From the NCBI RefSeq assembly GCF_022458865.1, contig NZ_JAJNMU010000011.1:124001-188000 (forward strand): a DNA stretch of 64,000 nucleotides, in the 5' to 3' direction. Made by a program: the position numbers and the translations under genes. The notes below the pieces were generated by a model, which ran no database searches, was not told the DNA's origin, and saw nothing but the letters and a program-made list of their open reading frames with translations. This document shows, piece after piece, positions 19,023 to 27,396 of the stretch. The stretch comes from Paenibacillus periandrae (GTDB lineage Bacteria; Bacillota; Bacilli; Paenibacillales; NBRC-103111). How positions within the stretch are numbered: position 1 is the first letter of the stretch; every line of letters begins with the position of its first letter.

Positions 19023-19982
19023 ATGCCATCCGGCTTAATTATCAAAGCACTAAGTGGTTTTTATTATGTCCTTCCTGAAGACGAGCACAACATGGTATCA
19101 ATTCAGTGTCGTGCTCGTGGAATTTTCAAAAAACGAGGCGAATCTCCCCTTGTAGGGGACCGTGTCAAGTATGAGCTGACTGAAAATGGAGAAGGCACTG
19201 TAGATGAAATTTTGCCGCGGATCTCGGAGCTGGTACGTCCGCCGATTGCCAATGTGGAGCTGGCTGTTCTTGTATTTGCTGTACAGGAGCCAGCTTTGAA
19301 TTTGCAGCTGCTGGACAAATTTCTTGTGCATACCGAAAGCTCCGGGCTGCATACGATCATTTGCTTAACAAAGCAGGATTTGATTGAAGAAGCTCCTTGT
19401 CCCGTTGTTTCGATGGAAGAAGACAGCTCGGAAAATTTGCTGGAAGATAAGGATATCCCACAAACGATGCAAGAGGTCGTTCGTATGTATGAAGCGATTG
19501 GCTATCAGGTTGTAGTTACAAGCGCCAAGCTGGGAATAGGCATTGATACCGTTTTGGAGCGCTTGGCAGGCCATATCAGCGTGTTTGCTGGCCAATCTGG
19601 TGTCGGCAAATCCTCATTGCTGAACGCTATGGTGCCAGGGCTGCAGCTGGAAACGAATCAGATCAGTATGAAGCTTGGCAGAGGAAAGCATACAACTCGT
19701 CATGTAGAGCTGATCCGGCTGCATAATGGTGGGCTTGTCGCAGATACACCGGGCTTTAGCTCGCTTGATTTTATGCAGGTGAAGGAAGCTGAGGATCTGA
19801 GCGACAGCTTTAAGGAGTTTAAGCCATACTCTGCTCAATGCAAGTTTCGAGGCTGTGTGCATTTGCATGAGCCGGAATGCAAAGTGATTGAAGCCACACA
19901 AGCAGGGCACATCGCGCCTTCGCGTTACAAACACTATCTGCATTTTTTAGGGGAAATTAAAGAGAGAAAAAGGAGGTACTGA
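19023..19982 (+). CDS. rsgA: Ribosome small-subunit-dependent GTPase A (RsgA)
   Basis: Late-stage 30S maturation GTPase, 319 aa. It has the N-terminal OB fold, a circularly permuted G domain with the TKQD motif before the P-loop GQSGVGKSSL, and a C-terminal zinc site (CKFRGCVHLHEPEC). A short acidic insert (SMEEDSSENLLEDK) precedes the TSAK motif. It starts six bases after prkC and runs into rpe, the Bacillus order prkC-rsgA-rpe. Confidence 0.95.
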   Translation: MPSGLIIKALSGFYYVLPEDEHNMVSIQCRARGIFKKRGESPLVGDRVKYELTENGEGTVDEILPRISELVRPPIANVELAVLVFAVQEPALNLQLLDKFLVHTESSGLHTIICLTKQDLIEEAPCPVVSMEEDSSENLLEDKDIPQTMQEVVRMYEAIGYQVVVTSAKLGIGIDTVLERLAGHISVFAGQSGVGKSSLLNAMVPGLQLETNQISMKLGRGKHTTRHVELIRLHNGGLVADTPGFSSLDFMQVKEAEDLSDSFKEFKPYSAQCKFRGCVHLHEPECKVIEATQAGHIAPSRYKHYLHFLGEIKERKRRY

Positions 19983-19983
19983 T

Positions 19984-20640
19984 ATGCTGATTATTGCACC
20001 GTCCATATTATCCGCAGACTTTGCCCGATTGGGAGCCGAAATTGCTGATGTGGAAAAAGGGGGGGCAGATTGGATTCACGTAGATGTTATGGATGGACAT
20101 TTTGTTCCTAACATCACAATTGGCCCTCTAATCGTTCAAGCGATTCGCCCACATACACAGCTTCCTCTCGATGTCCATTTGATGATCACGAATCCGGATG
20201 CGTATATTCCTGCATTCGTCCAAGCGGGAGCCGACCATATCTCCGTTCATGTAGAAGCCTGCACGCATCTGCATAGGACTTTGAGATTTATTAAAGAACA
20301 AGGAGTTAAGGCGGGAGTCGTGCTGAATCCGGCAACACCGTTATCTTCAATTGAGTATGTAATGAATGAGAATCTGGATTATGTGCTGTTAATGACCGTT
20401 AATCCTGGCTTTGGCGGTCAACAATTTATTGACGGGATGCTGCCCAAAATTTCCAAGCTGCGTGAAATGCTCAATGAGCGGGGGCTTCACCATGTTCATA
20501 TTCAAGTGGATGGCGGTGTGAATGCTGAGACTGCGCGTCAGGTTGCAGCTGCCGGAGCTAATGTTCTTGTAGCAGGCAATGCGGTGTTTGGACATGCAGA
20601 TCGTGCTGAGGCGATCAGGTTAATACGAGGCAGGGAGTGA
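19984..20640 (+). CDS. rpe: Ribulose-phosphate 3-epimerase
   Basis: Interconverts ribulose-5-phosphate and xylulose-5-phosphate in the pentose phosphate pathway, 218 aa TIM barrel. Motifs SILSADF, HVDVMDGHFVPN, VHLMI and VDGGVN contain the metal and catalytic residues. AAGGAGGT six bases before the ATG is a strong ribosome-binding site. It lies one base after the rsgA stop. Confidence 0.95.
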   Translation: MLIIAPSILSADFARLGAEIADVEKGGADWIHVDVMDGHFVPNITIGPLIVQAIRPHTQLPLDVHLMITNPDAYIPAFVQAGADHISVHVEACTHLHRTLRFIKEQGVKAGVVLNPATPLSSIEYVMNENLDYVLLMTVNPGFGGQQFIDGMLPKISKLREMLNERGLHHVHIQVDGGVNAETARQVAAAGANVLVAGNAVFGHADRAEAIRLIRGRE

Positions 20641-20647
20641 TTGTTCT

Positions 20648-20905
20648 TTGAAATTCCTGATCGTATTGATGTACAGTTTGCTGTGCGCAGTGCTGCTCAA
20701 TCTTTTTTCGCAAATTCAAGACTTGCTTAAATATTTATTCTCTTTAGGTGCCTTGTATCTGGGTATTCAATTTTTCAAAAAGCATGATGAAAAATGGATG
20801 CGAATAACATTTGTCATTTTGACGATTATTCTGTATTTTATTGCAGCCGTTGTATATGCTTTTTATCGATACATACAATATGGGGACGTCCCTGCCCAGA
20901 GCTAG
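20648..20905 (+). CDS. Small membrane protein of unknown function
   Basis: An 85-residue protein with about three hydrophobic segments (residues 1-20, 27-42 and 52-72) split by a charged KKHDEKWMR loop. It starts at TTG seven bases after rpe, with weak upstream complementarity to 16S rRNA (AGGCAGGGAG in the rpe end). In B. subtilis this site is held by thiN, to which this gene shows no likeness. Function is not recognised. A strong terminator follows at 20963. Confidence 0.7.
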   Translation: MKFLIVLMYSLLCAVLLNLFSQIQDLLKYLFSLGALYLGIQFFKKHDEKWMRITFVILTIILYFIAAVVYAFYRYIQYGDVPAQS

Positions 20906-20962
20906 AGAATCCGGATGACGTTCAAAGGTTTTGTCATAAATCGGCATGTTGCCTCATAAACT

Positions 20963-20997
20963 GGTTACAAAAGTTACGGCTTTTGTGGCCTTTTTTT
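20963..20997 (+). terminator. Intrinsic terminator ending the prpC-prkC-rsgA-rpe unit
   Basis: An 11-bp stem (20963-20973 with 20980-20990) with two G-U pairs and a 6-nt loop is followed by seven Ts. Confidence 0.85.
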
Positions 20998-21140
20998 GTT
21001 TTATTTTGGACTTGGTTAAATGTTAGGCACTTTTTCCAAGCTGCGGAATATAATGGAGTATGATGAGCCATGTTCCTGGTCAAATGAGGAATGCAATGTC
21101 AGGAAAACGAACAATCGAGTGAGCTGAAGGAGGGGTAGAA

Positions 21141-21221
21141 GTGAAATTTTATACAATCAAGCTACCAAGGTTTTTGGGCGGTCTTGTAAAGGCTGTACTT
21201 CATACATTCAGCAAAAATTGA
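21141..21221 (+). CDS. spoVM: Stage V sporulation protein SpoVM (26 aa)
   Basis: A 26-codon gene with a GTG start. The peptide opens MKFYTIKLPRFLGGLV and ends HTFSKN, matching the amphipathic helix of B. subtilis SpoVM in length, in the conserved proline at residue 9 and in position between rpe and rpmB. SpoVM recognises the curvature of the forespore membrane and anchors SpoIVA for coat assembly. A GAAGGAGGGG ribosome-binding site precedes the start. It ends ahead of a shared terminator with rpmB. It is too short to be found by common gene-length cut-offs. Confidence 0.93.
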   Translation: MKFYTIKLPRFLGGLVKAVLHTFSKN

Positions 21222-21268
21222 TACATGGAAGCGAATAGAACTCGTGGACGCCTCTGTATGAGCACCAA

Positions 21269-21296
21269 AAAAAGCACCTGACAGCAGGTGCTTTTT
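21269..21296. terminator. Bidirectional terminator between spoVM and rpmB
   Basis: A perfect 12-bp inverted repeat (21269-21280 with 21285-21296) with a 4-nt loop, an A run on one side and five Ts on the other. It serves converging spoVM and rpmB. Confidence 0.88.
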
Positions 21297-21312
21297 GTAC
21301 GTGGAAGTGAAA

Positions 21313-21501
21313 CTACACACGTGCGATTTTGCCGGATTTCAAAGCCCTTGTGCTAACATAAACGCGCTTTGGCTTACCGTCCACAAGAATACGAACCTTT
21401 TGAACGTTAACACCCCAAGTACGTTTCGCCTTGTTATTCGCATGAGAAACGTGGTTGCCTGTTCCAGGTTTTTTGCCAGTAATGAAACATTTGCGGGACA
21501 T
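21313..21501 (-). CDS. rpmB: 50S ribosomal protein L28
   Basis: A 62-aa ribosomal protein with the family start MSRKCFITGKKP and the GNHVSHANN segment. A TAAGGAGGTG site lies just before the ATG on the minus strand. The minus orientation between spoVM and yloU is the same as in B. subtilis. A lone C5 without a CxxC pair indicates the non-zinc form. Confidence 0.96.
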   Translation of the reverse strand: MSRKCFITGKKPGTGNHVSHANNKAKRTWGVNVQKVRILVDGKPKRVYVSTRALKSGKIARV

Positions 21502-21596
21502 TGTACTACACCTCCTTAAAAGCCTCGAAGACCATAAGCCTTGTCCTCAGAAGCGATCTCTCTATAAGCAAAGAGTATTCAAAAACATACTAGATT

Positions 21597-21626
21597 ATCA
21601 TATCACAGCACAATTAATGCCGTCAA
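21597..21626 (-). promoter_or_regulatory. Sigma-A-type promoter of rpmB
   Basis: On the minus strand TTGACG (21626-21621), an 18-nt spacer and TATGAT (21602-21597) form a near-consensus promoter. Transcription would begin near 21590, giving a leader of about 90 nt before the L28 start. Confidence 0.7.
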
Positions 21627-21732
21627 TCTCACATTGATGATTTGTGAGGGCAATTGGCGTATTTATTTATTTATTCATGTTAATATAGTAGAATGAGACA
21701 AGGATAACTTGTAAACCAAAGGGGCTGGAAAG

Positions 21733-22095
21733 ATGACGATTGAGCTGAATGCGGAATATGGAAAAATATATGTAGCAGATGAGGTCATCGCCATGTTGGC
21801 GGGTTCGGCTGCTTTGGAATGCTATGGGCTTGTTGGTATGGCCACACGTAATCAATTAAAGGATGGAATAGCTGAATTGCTCAGACGTGACAATTCGAGC
21901 AGAGGCGTCGTCGTTCATCGCCATGGTCAGGAAGCTCCGGTCATCGATCTCTACATTATTGTAGGGTATGGTACTAAAATATCAGTTGTCGCCCAAAATG
22001 TACAAAGAAAAGTTAAATATATATTAAACGATGTTGTTGGACTCCAGGTAGACGTTGTGAACATCTATGTACAAGGAGTACGTGTCATTCAGTAG
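21733..22095 (+). CDS. yloU: Asp23/Gls24 family envelope stress protein YloU
   Basis: A 120-aa protein of the Asp23/DUF322 family, with the segments EVIAMLAGSAALECYGLVGM and VVGLQVDVVNIYVQGVRV at the two ends. Related proteins associate with membrane anchors and are induced by alkaline or wall stress. It lies divergent from rpmB and immediately before fakA, the usual pair. The precise role of YloU is not established. Confidence 0.9.
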   Translation: MTIELNAEYGKIYVADEVIAMLAGSAALECYGLVGMATRNQLKDGIAELLRRDNSSRGVVVHRHGQEAPVIDLYIIVGYGTKISVVAQNVQRKVKYILNDVVGLQVDVVNIYVQGVRVIQ

Positions 22096-22158
22096 CTTGA
22101 AAAGGCGGTTAGGCGTCGGGTGCTGAGCAGGGTACTTGTGGCAGAAGGAGGGAATCAA

Positions 22159-23955
22159 TTGAGTAAGCGCTTAAATGTATTGAACGGAACGGATTTTATT
22201 CGAATGGTCGAAATGGGTGCGGAGCAGCTCCGTCAAAATGCGGATAAGGTCAATGCACTGAATGTATTTCCTGTTCCTGATGGGGATACGGGAACGAATA
22301 TGAATCTGACTTTTACATCCGGTGTTGAAGAGCTGCGTCGACGTCCTTCATCCCATATTGGTAAAGCGGCAGAAGCTCTGGCGAAGGGGCTGTTGATGGG
22401 AGCCAGAGGAAACTCGGGAGTTATTTTGTCTCAGCTGTTTCGTGGGTTTGCCAAGTCCGTCGCGAATATGGATGAGGTCAATGCAGAGCAACTGGCGGCC
22501 GCTTTTCAGCAAGGTGTAGATATGGCATATAAGGCCGTAGTTAAGCCCGTAGAGGGTACCATTCTGAGTGTAGCGAAGGAAGCGGCCAAACAAGGCGTAC
22601 ACCATGTCAAACGGCACTCTGATATCCAATCACTGATGAATGAAATACAAAATAAAGCTACTGAAGCCTTAGCTCACACGCCAGAGCAATTGCCTGTATT
22701 AAAGCAGGTTGGTGTGGTTGATGCCGGAGGGCAGGGGCTGTTGTATATTTACAATGGTTTTGTGCATGCATTGTCGGATGCGGATATTGACATGACATAC
22801 ACTGTCGTTGAGCGTGTACCCAGCAGCGTACGGTACTTAGCTGTGCCGCCAAAAGTTATTGGTCGTGCCAGCAATAATGACAAGCAGCCGGGGCAGCATG
22901 AGCCAGTGAGCGCACAAGCCAAGCTTGCAACCGAGGACATCGTATACGGTTATTGTACCGAATTCATGGTTACGTTGAACGCGCACAAGACGAAAGCACG
23001 CCCGTTTGAGGAACACGATTTCCGTGAACGTCTGTCTGCCTTCGGTGATTCGCTGCTGGTTGTTTCAGATGATGATTTGGTTAGAGTCCATATTCATGCG
23101 GAATATCCGGGAACGGTGATGAATGCGGCTATGGAGTATGGCGAACTGAGCCGCATCAAAATCGAGAATATGCGTGATCAGCATACACATATTTTGATGG
23201 AAGAACTGGAACTGGCAGAGCAAAGTCATCATGTGGATGATACAGCCTCAGCTTCCCTTCTAACCCCTCATGTTCTACAGGAAGCTGTGAAGCTGAAGCG
23301 TTTTGGTTTCGTGGCGATATCAGCGGGTACAGGTATAAGTGGAATTTTTAAAAGCTTAGGTGTAGATCAGGTGATTCACGGTGGTCAGTCGATGAACCCC
23401 AGTACGGAGGATATCGTTCAGGCTGTGAACCAGATTGATGCACTGACTGTATTTGTTTTGCCGAACAACTCTAATATTTTGCTGGCGGCGGAGCAAGCTG
23501 TCCAACTTATTGAAGGAAAAACTCTTGTAGTTATTCCAACCCACACTATTCCGCAAGGCATAGCGGCGATGATTGCTTTTCAGGAAAATGAAGAGCCTGA
23601 GATTAATGTAAAGCTTATGCAGCAGGCAGCGGATCAGGTTGAATCGGGAGCTGTTACTTATGCGGTTCGTGATACGACATTGGATGATCTCGATATTAAG
23701 CAGGGGGATTACATTGGGCTCCATAATAACAAAATTATGACGGCAGATAAAGATTTGCTCACAGCCTGCAGTGCGTTAATTGACAGCTTGCTTGCGAGTG
23801 GCGGAGAAGTGGTTACGATCTATACCGGGGAAGAAGCGAACGAAGAACAGAGCCAACAGCTGGTACAGTACATCGAACAAACTTACAGTGACGTGGAAGT
23901 GGAAATTCATCGGGGCGGCCAGCCTGTTTATTTCTATATTGTTTCTGCAGAATAA
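22159..23955 (+). CDS. fakA: Fatty acid kinase catalytic subunit FakA (DAK2 domain, YloV)
   Basis: The ATP-binding subunit that phosphorylates fatty acids held by a FakB protein, feeding acyl-phosphate to PlsX/PlsY. The N-terminal DhaL/DAK2 domain has NVFPVPDGDTGTNM and GARGNSGVI with nucleotide-binding residues. A middle region and a C-terminal DegV-like region follow; total about 598 aa. The TTG at 22159 follows AAGGAGG; a GTG at 22120 has no site. The DegV-family gene 43 bases downstream is a candidate FakB partner. Confidence 0.92.
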   Translation: MSKRLNVLNGTDFIRMVEMGAEQLRQNADKVNALNVFPVPDGDTGTNMNLTFTSGVEELRRRPSSHIGKAAEALAKGLLMGARGNSGVILSQLFRGFAKSVANMDEVNAEQLAAAFQQGVDMAYKAVVKPVEGTILSVAKEAAKQGVHHVKRHSDIQSLMNEIQNKATEALAHTPEQLPVLKQVGVVDAGGQGLLYIYNGFVHALSDADIDMTYTVVERVPSSVRYLAVPPKVIGRASNNDKQPGQHEPVSAQAKLATEDIVYGYCTEFMVTLNAHKTKARPFEEHDFRERLSAFGDSLLVVSDDDLVRVHIHAEYPGTVMNAAMEYGELSRIKIENMRDQHTHILMEELELAEQSHHVDDTASASLLTPHVLQEAVKLKRFGFVAISAGTGISGIFKSLGVDQVIHGGQSMNPSTEDIVQAVNQIDALTVFVLPNNSNILLAAEQAVQLIEGKTLVVIPTHTIPQGIAAMIAFQENEEPEINVKLMQQAADQVESGAVTYAVRDTTLDDLDIKQGDYIGLHNNKIMTADKDLLTACSALIDSLLASGGEVVTIYTGEEANEEQSQQLVQYIEQTYSDVEVEIHRGGQPVYFYIVSAE

Positions 23956-23998
23956 ATATCGTTTTTAATATGAAATTGTACAGAATGGGGGATATCGA

Positions 23999-24850
23999 TT
24001 GAGACAGGTTCGCATCGTTACGGACAGCACTTCGGATATTCCGGCAGAGCTGCAGCATACACTTAACATACACGTGGTCCCTTTGAAAGTTCATTTTGGA
24101 GCAGAAACCTATCAGGATGGTGTGGATATGGGATCAGAGGCTTTTTTTGAAAAGCTGGTCGCTTCCCATGTACTGCCCACTACCTCTCAACCGTCTCCGG
24201 TAGAATTTCTCGAAACCTTCAAAAGGCTGGCGAAGGAGTCGGACGCACCCATACTTTCCTTTCATTTGTCATCGGCATTAAGTGGTACGTATCAATCGGC
24301 TATCCTGGCCCAAAACATGCTGGAGGTGCCGGTGGATGTAACTGTGATTGACTCCAAATTGTGTTCTTACGGATTCGGCATGCACGTTGTGGCAGCGGCA
24401 GAGGCAGCAAGGGAAGGCAAGAGCAAGGATGAGATTATACAGCTCGTAGATAGAATGCGGGAAGAAATGAAGCTTTATTTTCTGGTAGATACACTGGAGT
24501 ACCTGCAAAAGGGTGGTCGTATCGGAAAAGCTGCAGCACTGCTTGGTTCTCTATTGAATATTAAGCCGATTTTGTCAATGAATGCAGAGGGTGAGGTGTA
24601 TTCTGTGGACAAGGTCCGTGGTCATAAAAAAGCAGTGGCAAGAATCGTCGAGCTGCTGAAGCGTGATTTTGGTGATCGACCTCTGCAAATCGGAATTGCA
24701 GATGCAAACAGTAAAGCAGGAGCGGAAGAATTCAGCTTGATGATGGAACAGCACTTTAATGTGAAGCATCAGCAGCTTACGCAAATTGGTCCTGTTGTCG
24801 GCACACATACCGGTCCGGGAACCGTAGCTGTGTTCGTTTGCCCGGTTTAA
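23999..24850 (+). CDS. DegV family fatty-acid-binding protein (probable FakB)
   Basis: A 283-aa two-domain EDD-fold protein that binds a fatty acid for the kinase FakA. It has the signature VTDSTSDIPAE, the QPSPVEF segment, HLSSALSGTYQSA and the conserved HTGPGTVAVF near the end. The start is TTG with ATGGGGGA upstream. It begins 43 bases after fakA and ends one base before recG, so all three may share a transcript. Which fatty acid it binds cannot be told from sequence. Confidence 0.9.
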   Translation: MRQVRIVTDSTSDIPAELQHTLNIHVVPLKVHFGAETYQDGVDMGSEAFFEKLVASHVLPTTSQPSPVEFLETFKRLAKESDAPILSFHLSSALSGTYQSAILAQNMLEVPVDVTVIDSKLCSYGFGMHVVAAAEAAREGKSKDEIIQLVDRMREEMKLYFLVDTLEYLQKGGRIGKAAALLGSLLNIKPILSMNAEGEVYSVDKVRGHKKAVARIVELLKRDFGDRPLQIGIADANSKAGAEEFSLMMEQHFNVKHQQLTQIGPVVGTHTGPGTVAVFVCPV

Positions 24851-24851
24851 T

Positions 24852-26906
24852 ATGAAGCTGAATGTGTATGAAATTCCAGTTAAACAGGTACAGGGAGTCA
24901 GAGGGAAAAAGCCTGAAGAGTTATTGGCGCTTGGCATAACAACAGTGGGGGAGCTTCTCGACTATTACCCATTTCGATATGAAGATTATACGCTTCGTGA
25001 CCTCACGGAGGTAAAGGATGGAGACCGGATTACCGTCCAGGGTACAATCGTTGGAGTGCCGCAGGTGCAGATGTATGGTCGGATCAAGTCTCGTCTTACT
25101 TGCAAAATCGTTGTTGACCCTTTATTTATTACAGCTGTCTGGTTTAACCGCCATTTTATGAAGGACCAGCTGGTAGCGGGAACCGAGGTTGTACTGACCG
25201 GGAAGTGGGATCAAAAAAGATTGCATCTTACCGTATCCGAGTCTGAATTTCCAGGTAAAGGAGCTTCACAGACAGGTACGCTGCAGCCTGTTTATTCGAT
25301 TGCGGGACCTATTACGCAAAAGTGGATGCGCAAGACCACCAGACAGGCAATGGAGCAGTATGGTGATCTTCTGATTGAGGTGCTGCCGCAGGAGCTGCTG
25401 GATCGCTATGAGCTGATGTCTCGTAAGCAGGCGGTTGCGCTGCTGCATATGCCGGGCTCCGTTCAAGAGGGAGTGCGAGCACGTAAACGGATGGTATACG
25501 AGGAGCTGTTTTTATTTCAGCTGAAGATGCAGGCTTACCGTGCCCTGAATCATGAAAGAGCGGATGGCGTAGCCCATCCTCTGGATTTGCCGGAGGTACG
25601 CGCTTTTGTCAGAGCGTTGCCGTTTGTGCTCACCGATTCACAAAAGAACGTACTGGCTGAAATCCTCCACGATTTACAGCAACCGTTCTGTATGAGCCGG
25701 CTGCTTCAGGGAGATGTAGGTGCAGGGAAAACCGTAGTAGCCGCTACAGCGCTGTTCGCAGTGGTCAAGGCTGGCTATCAGGGAGCACTCATGGTCCCGA
25801 CAGAAATACTGGCCGAGCAGCACAAACGTTCTTTGGATCGCTTATTTGAGCCCTATGGCATTCAGGTCGGTCTATTGACCGGAAGTGTTTCGGACAAAAA
25901 ACGACGTGATCTACTGGCGTCCCTACAAATGGGACTGATCGATATCGTCGTGGGAACACATGCATTGATTCAGGAGGATGTGTATTTCCGCAGTCTTGGT
26001 CTTGTCGTTACGGACGAGCAGCATCGGTTTGGTGTTAATCAACGGAGTATACTGCGACGCAAGGGCATGAACCCCGATGTGCTGACGATGACAGCAACTC
26101 CAATTCCACGAACGCTGGCAATCACGGCATTTGGCGATATGGATGTGTCAACATTGCGCGAGCTTCCGAAGGGGCGTAAGCCGATCAAGACGTATGCGGT
26201 TACCCATGATATGCTGGAAAGGGTGCTCGGGTTTATTCGCCGTGAGGTATCGGAGGGGCGGCAGGCTTATATCATTTGTCCACTAATTGAGGAATCCGAA
26301 AAGCTGGATGTGCAGAATGCCATTGATGTTCATGCGCAGCTGCAATTTGCTTTTCCCGATTATCAGGTTGGTTTGTTGCATGGTCGTATGCCCGCAGCAG
26401 ATAAGGAAGGAGTTATGCGAGAGTTTAGCGCTAATCGATTTCAGGTGCTCGTGTCGACTACCGTTATCGAGGTCGGTGTAGATGTCCCTAATGCAACACT
26501 GATGATCGTGTACGATGCGCACCGTTTTGGACTTTCCCAGCTGCACCAGCTGCGTGGTCGTGTCGGCCGCGGAGAGCACCAGTCTTACTGCGTACTCATC
26601 GCTGATCCCAAGAATGAGATCGGGAAGCAGCGAATGAAGGCGATGACAGATACGAATGATGGATTTGAAATTGCCCGCCGCGATCTCGAGCTGCGTGGTC
26701 CCGGAGATTTTTTTGGTACGAAGCAGAGCGGCTTGCCCGACTTTCGGCTTGCTGATATGGTGGCTGATTTTGAGACGATGGAGCAGGCTCGCGATGATGC
26801 AGCCGAGCTTGTAAAACGGCCCGATTTTTGGACGGGTGCATCTTACAGTACATTGCGTGAATTTTTGCGTCGTGAGCACATATTTGACAGCGAGCTATTG
26901 GATTGA
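24852..26906 (+). CDS. recG: ATP-dependent DNA helicase RecG
   Basis: Branch-migrating superfamily 2 helicase for fork reversal and recombination, 684 aa. It has the N-terminal wedge/OB domain, Walker A GDVGAGKTVVA, the DEQH box, TATPIPRT, and the C-terminal QLRGRVGRG. The ATG lies one base after the previous stop. Downstream synteny breaks here: B. subtilis has fapR next, while this genome carries about 16 kb before fapR. Confidence 0.96.
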   Translation: MKLNVYEIPVKQVQGVRGKKPEELLALGITTVGELLDYYPFRYEDYTLRDLTEVKDGDRITVQGTIVGVPQVQMYGRIKSRLTCKIVVDPLFITAVWFNRHFMKDQLVAGTEVVLTGKWDQKRLHLTVSESEFPGKGASQTGTLQPVYSIAGPITQKWMRKTTRQAMEQYGDLLIEVLPQELLDRYELMSRKQAVALLHMPGSVQEGVRARKRMVYEELFLFQLKMQAYRALNHERADGVAHPLDLPEVRAFVRALPFVLTDSQKNVLAEILHDLQQPFCMSRLLQGDVGAGKTVVAATALFAVVKAGYQGALMVPTEILAEQHKRSLDRLFEPYGIQVGLLTGSVSDKKRRDLLASLQMGLIDIVVGTHALIQEDVYFRSLGLVVTDEQHRFGVNQRSILRRKGMNPDVLTMTATPIPRTLAITAFGDMDVSTLRELPKGRKPIKTYAVTHDMLERVLGFIRREVSEGRQAYIICPLIEESEKLDVQNAIDVHAQLQFAFPDYQVGLLHGRMPAADKEGVMREFSANRFQVLVSTTVIEVGVDVPNATLMIVYDAHRFGLSQLHQLRGRVGRGEHQSYCVLIADPKNEIGKQRMKAMTDTNDGFEIARRDLELRGPGDFFGTKQSGLPDFRLADMVADFETMEQARDDAAELVKRPDFWTGASYSTLREFLRREHIFDSELLD

Positions 26907-26995
26907 TGCTTAACTTATTTTAAAAGCACATATTCGTTGCCTCCGACATAGACTTACTATGGGTTCTATTTTCTCGGTCGGAGGTGTTCGCAGGA

Positions 26996-27283
26996 ATGAG
27001 CTATCAAAAATATGGGTTTGAGCCGGCTTTTGTAGAACGTGTTAAGCTGAAATTGAAAAATCCTGACACCAAGGAACGAATCAAAATGATGCTGCAAGGT
27101 GTAACCAAATATGATTTGCAGGATCGCTCCAAGGTGAGGCGGTTTGTTGGTATGCTGTCCAAGGTGCTTGGTGAGAAGCTGACAGACAAGCAGACAGAGA
27201 ATATGATCAGCTTTGTGATTGCACAAAAGATAGATCCGAATAGTACACTTCATTTAATTAAGCTGTGGAGCATGTTCCGCTAA
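26996..27283 (+). CDS. Probable stage VI sporulation protein F
   Basis: A 95-aa basic protein beginning MSYQKYGFEP and ending with LIKLWSMF. The length, the helical basic core and the segment KLTDKQTENMI...IAQKID fit the SpoVIF family, whose B. subtilis member acts in late spore coat assembly. Identity is recognised by overall pattern, not by a catalytic motif. GGAGG lies 11 bases before the ATG; a GTG at 26984 sits inside that site and is unlikely. Confidence 0.6.
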   Translation: MSYQKYGFEPAFVERVKLKLKNPDTKERIKMMLQGVTKYDLQDRSKVRRFVGMLSKVLGEKLTDKQTENMISFVIAQKIDPNSTLHLIKLWSMFR

Positions 27284-27334
27284 GAAGGTGAGCTGCTTAG
27301 AGTAGGGAAGATCGTAGTGAAATGTTTGCATGGG

Positions 27335-27364
27335 TTGCCAGAGTGATCACTCCCAAGTTATAAT
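27335..27364 (+). promoter_or_regulatory. Sigma-A-type promoter with a palindromic spacer, upstream of the beta-helix gene
   Basis: TTGCCA (27335-27340), an 18-nt spacer and TATAAT (27359-27364). The first 12 spacer bases, GAGTGATCACTC, are a perfect palindrome that could be an operator. Confidence 0.6.
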
Positions 27365-27396
27365 CTGGGTAGATTGCTCAGGGGGAGGAAACTTCA

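Noticed and set aside
22120..22158. GTG start 13 codons upstream for fakA
   Set aside because: The AAGGAGG site at 22145-22151 fits only the TTG at 22159.
26283..26879. A 198-aa open frame on the minus strand inside recG
   Set aside because: It lies fully antisense to conserved recG, lacks a ribosome-binding site and has no recognisable domain.
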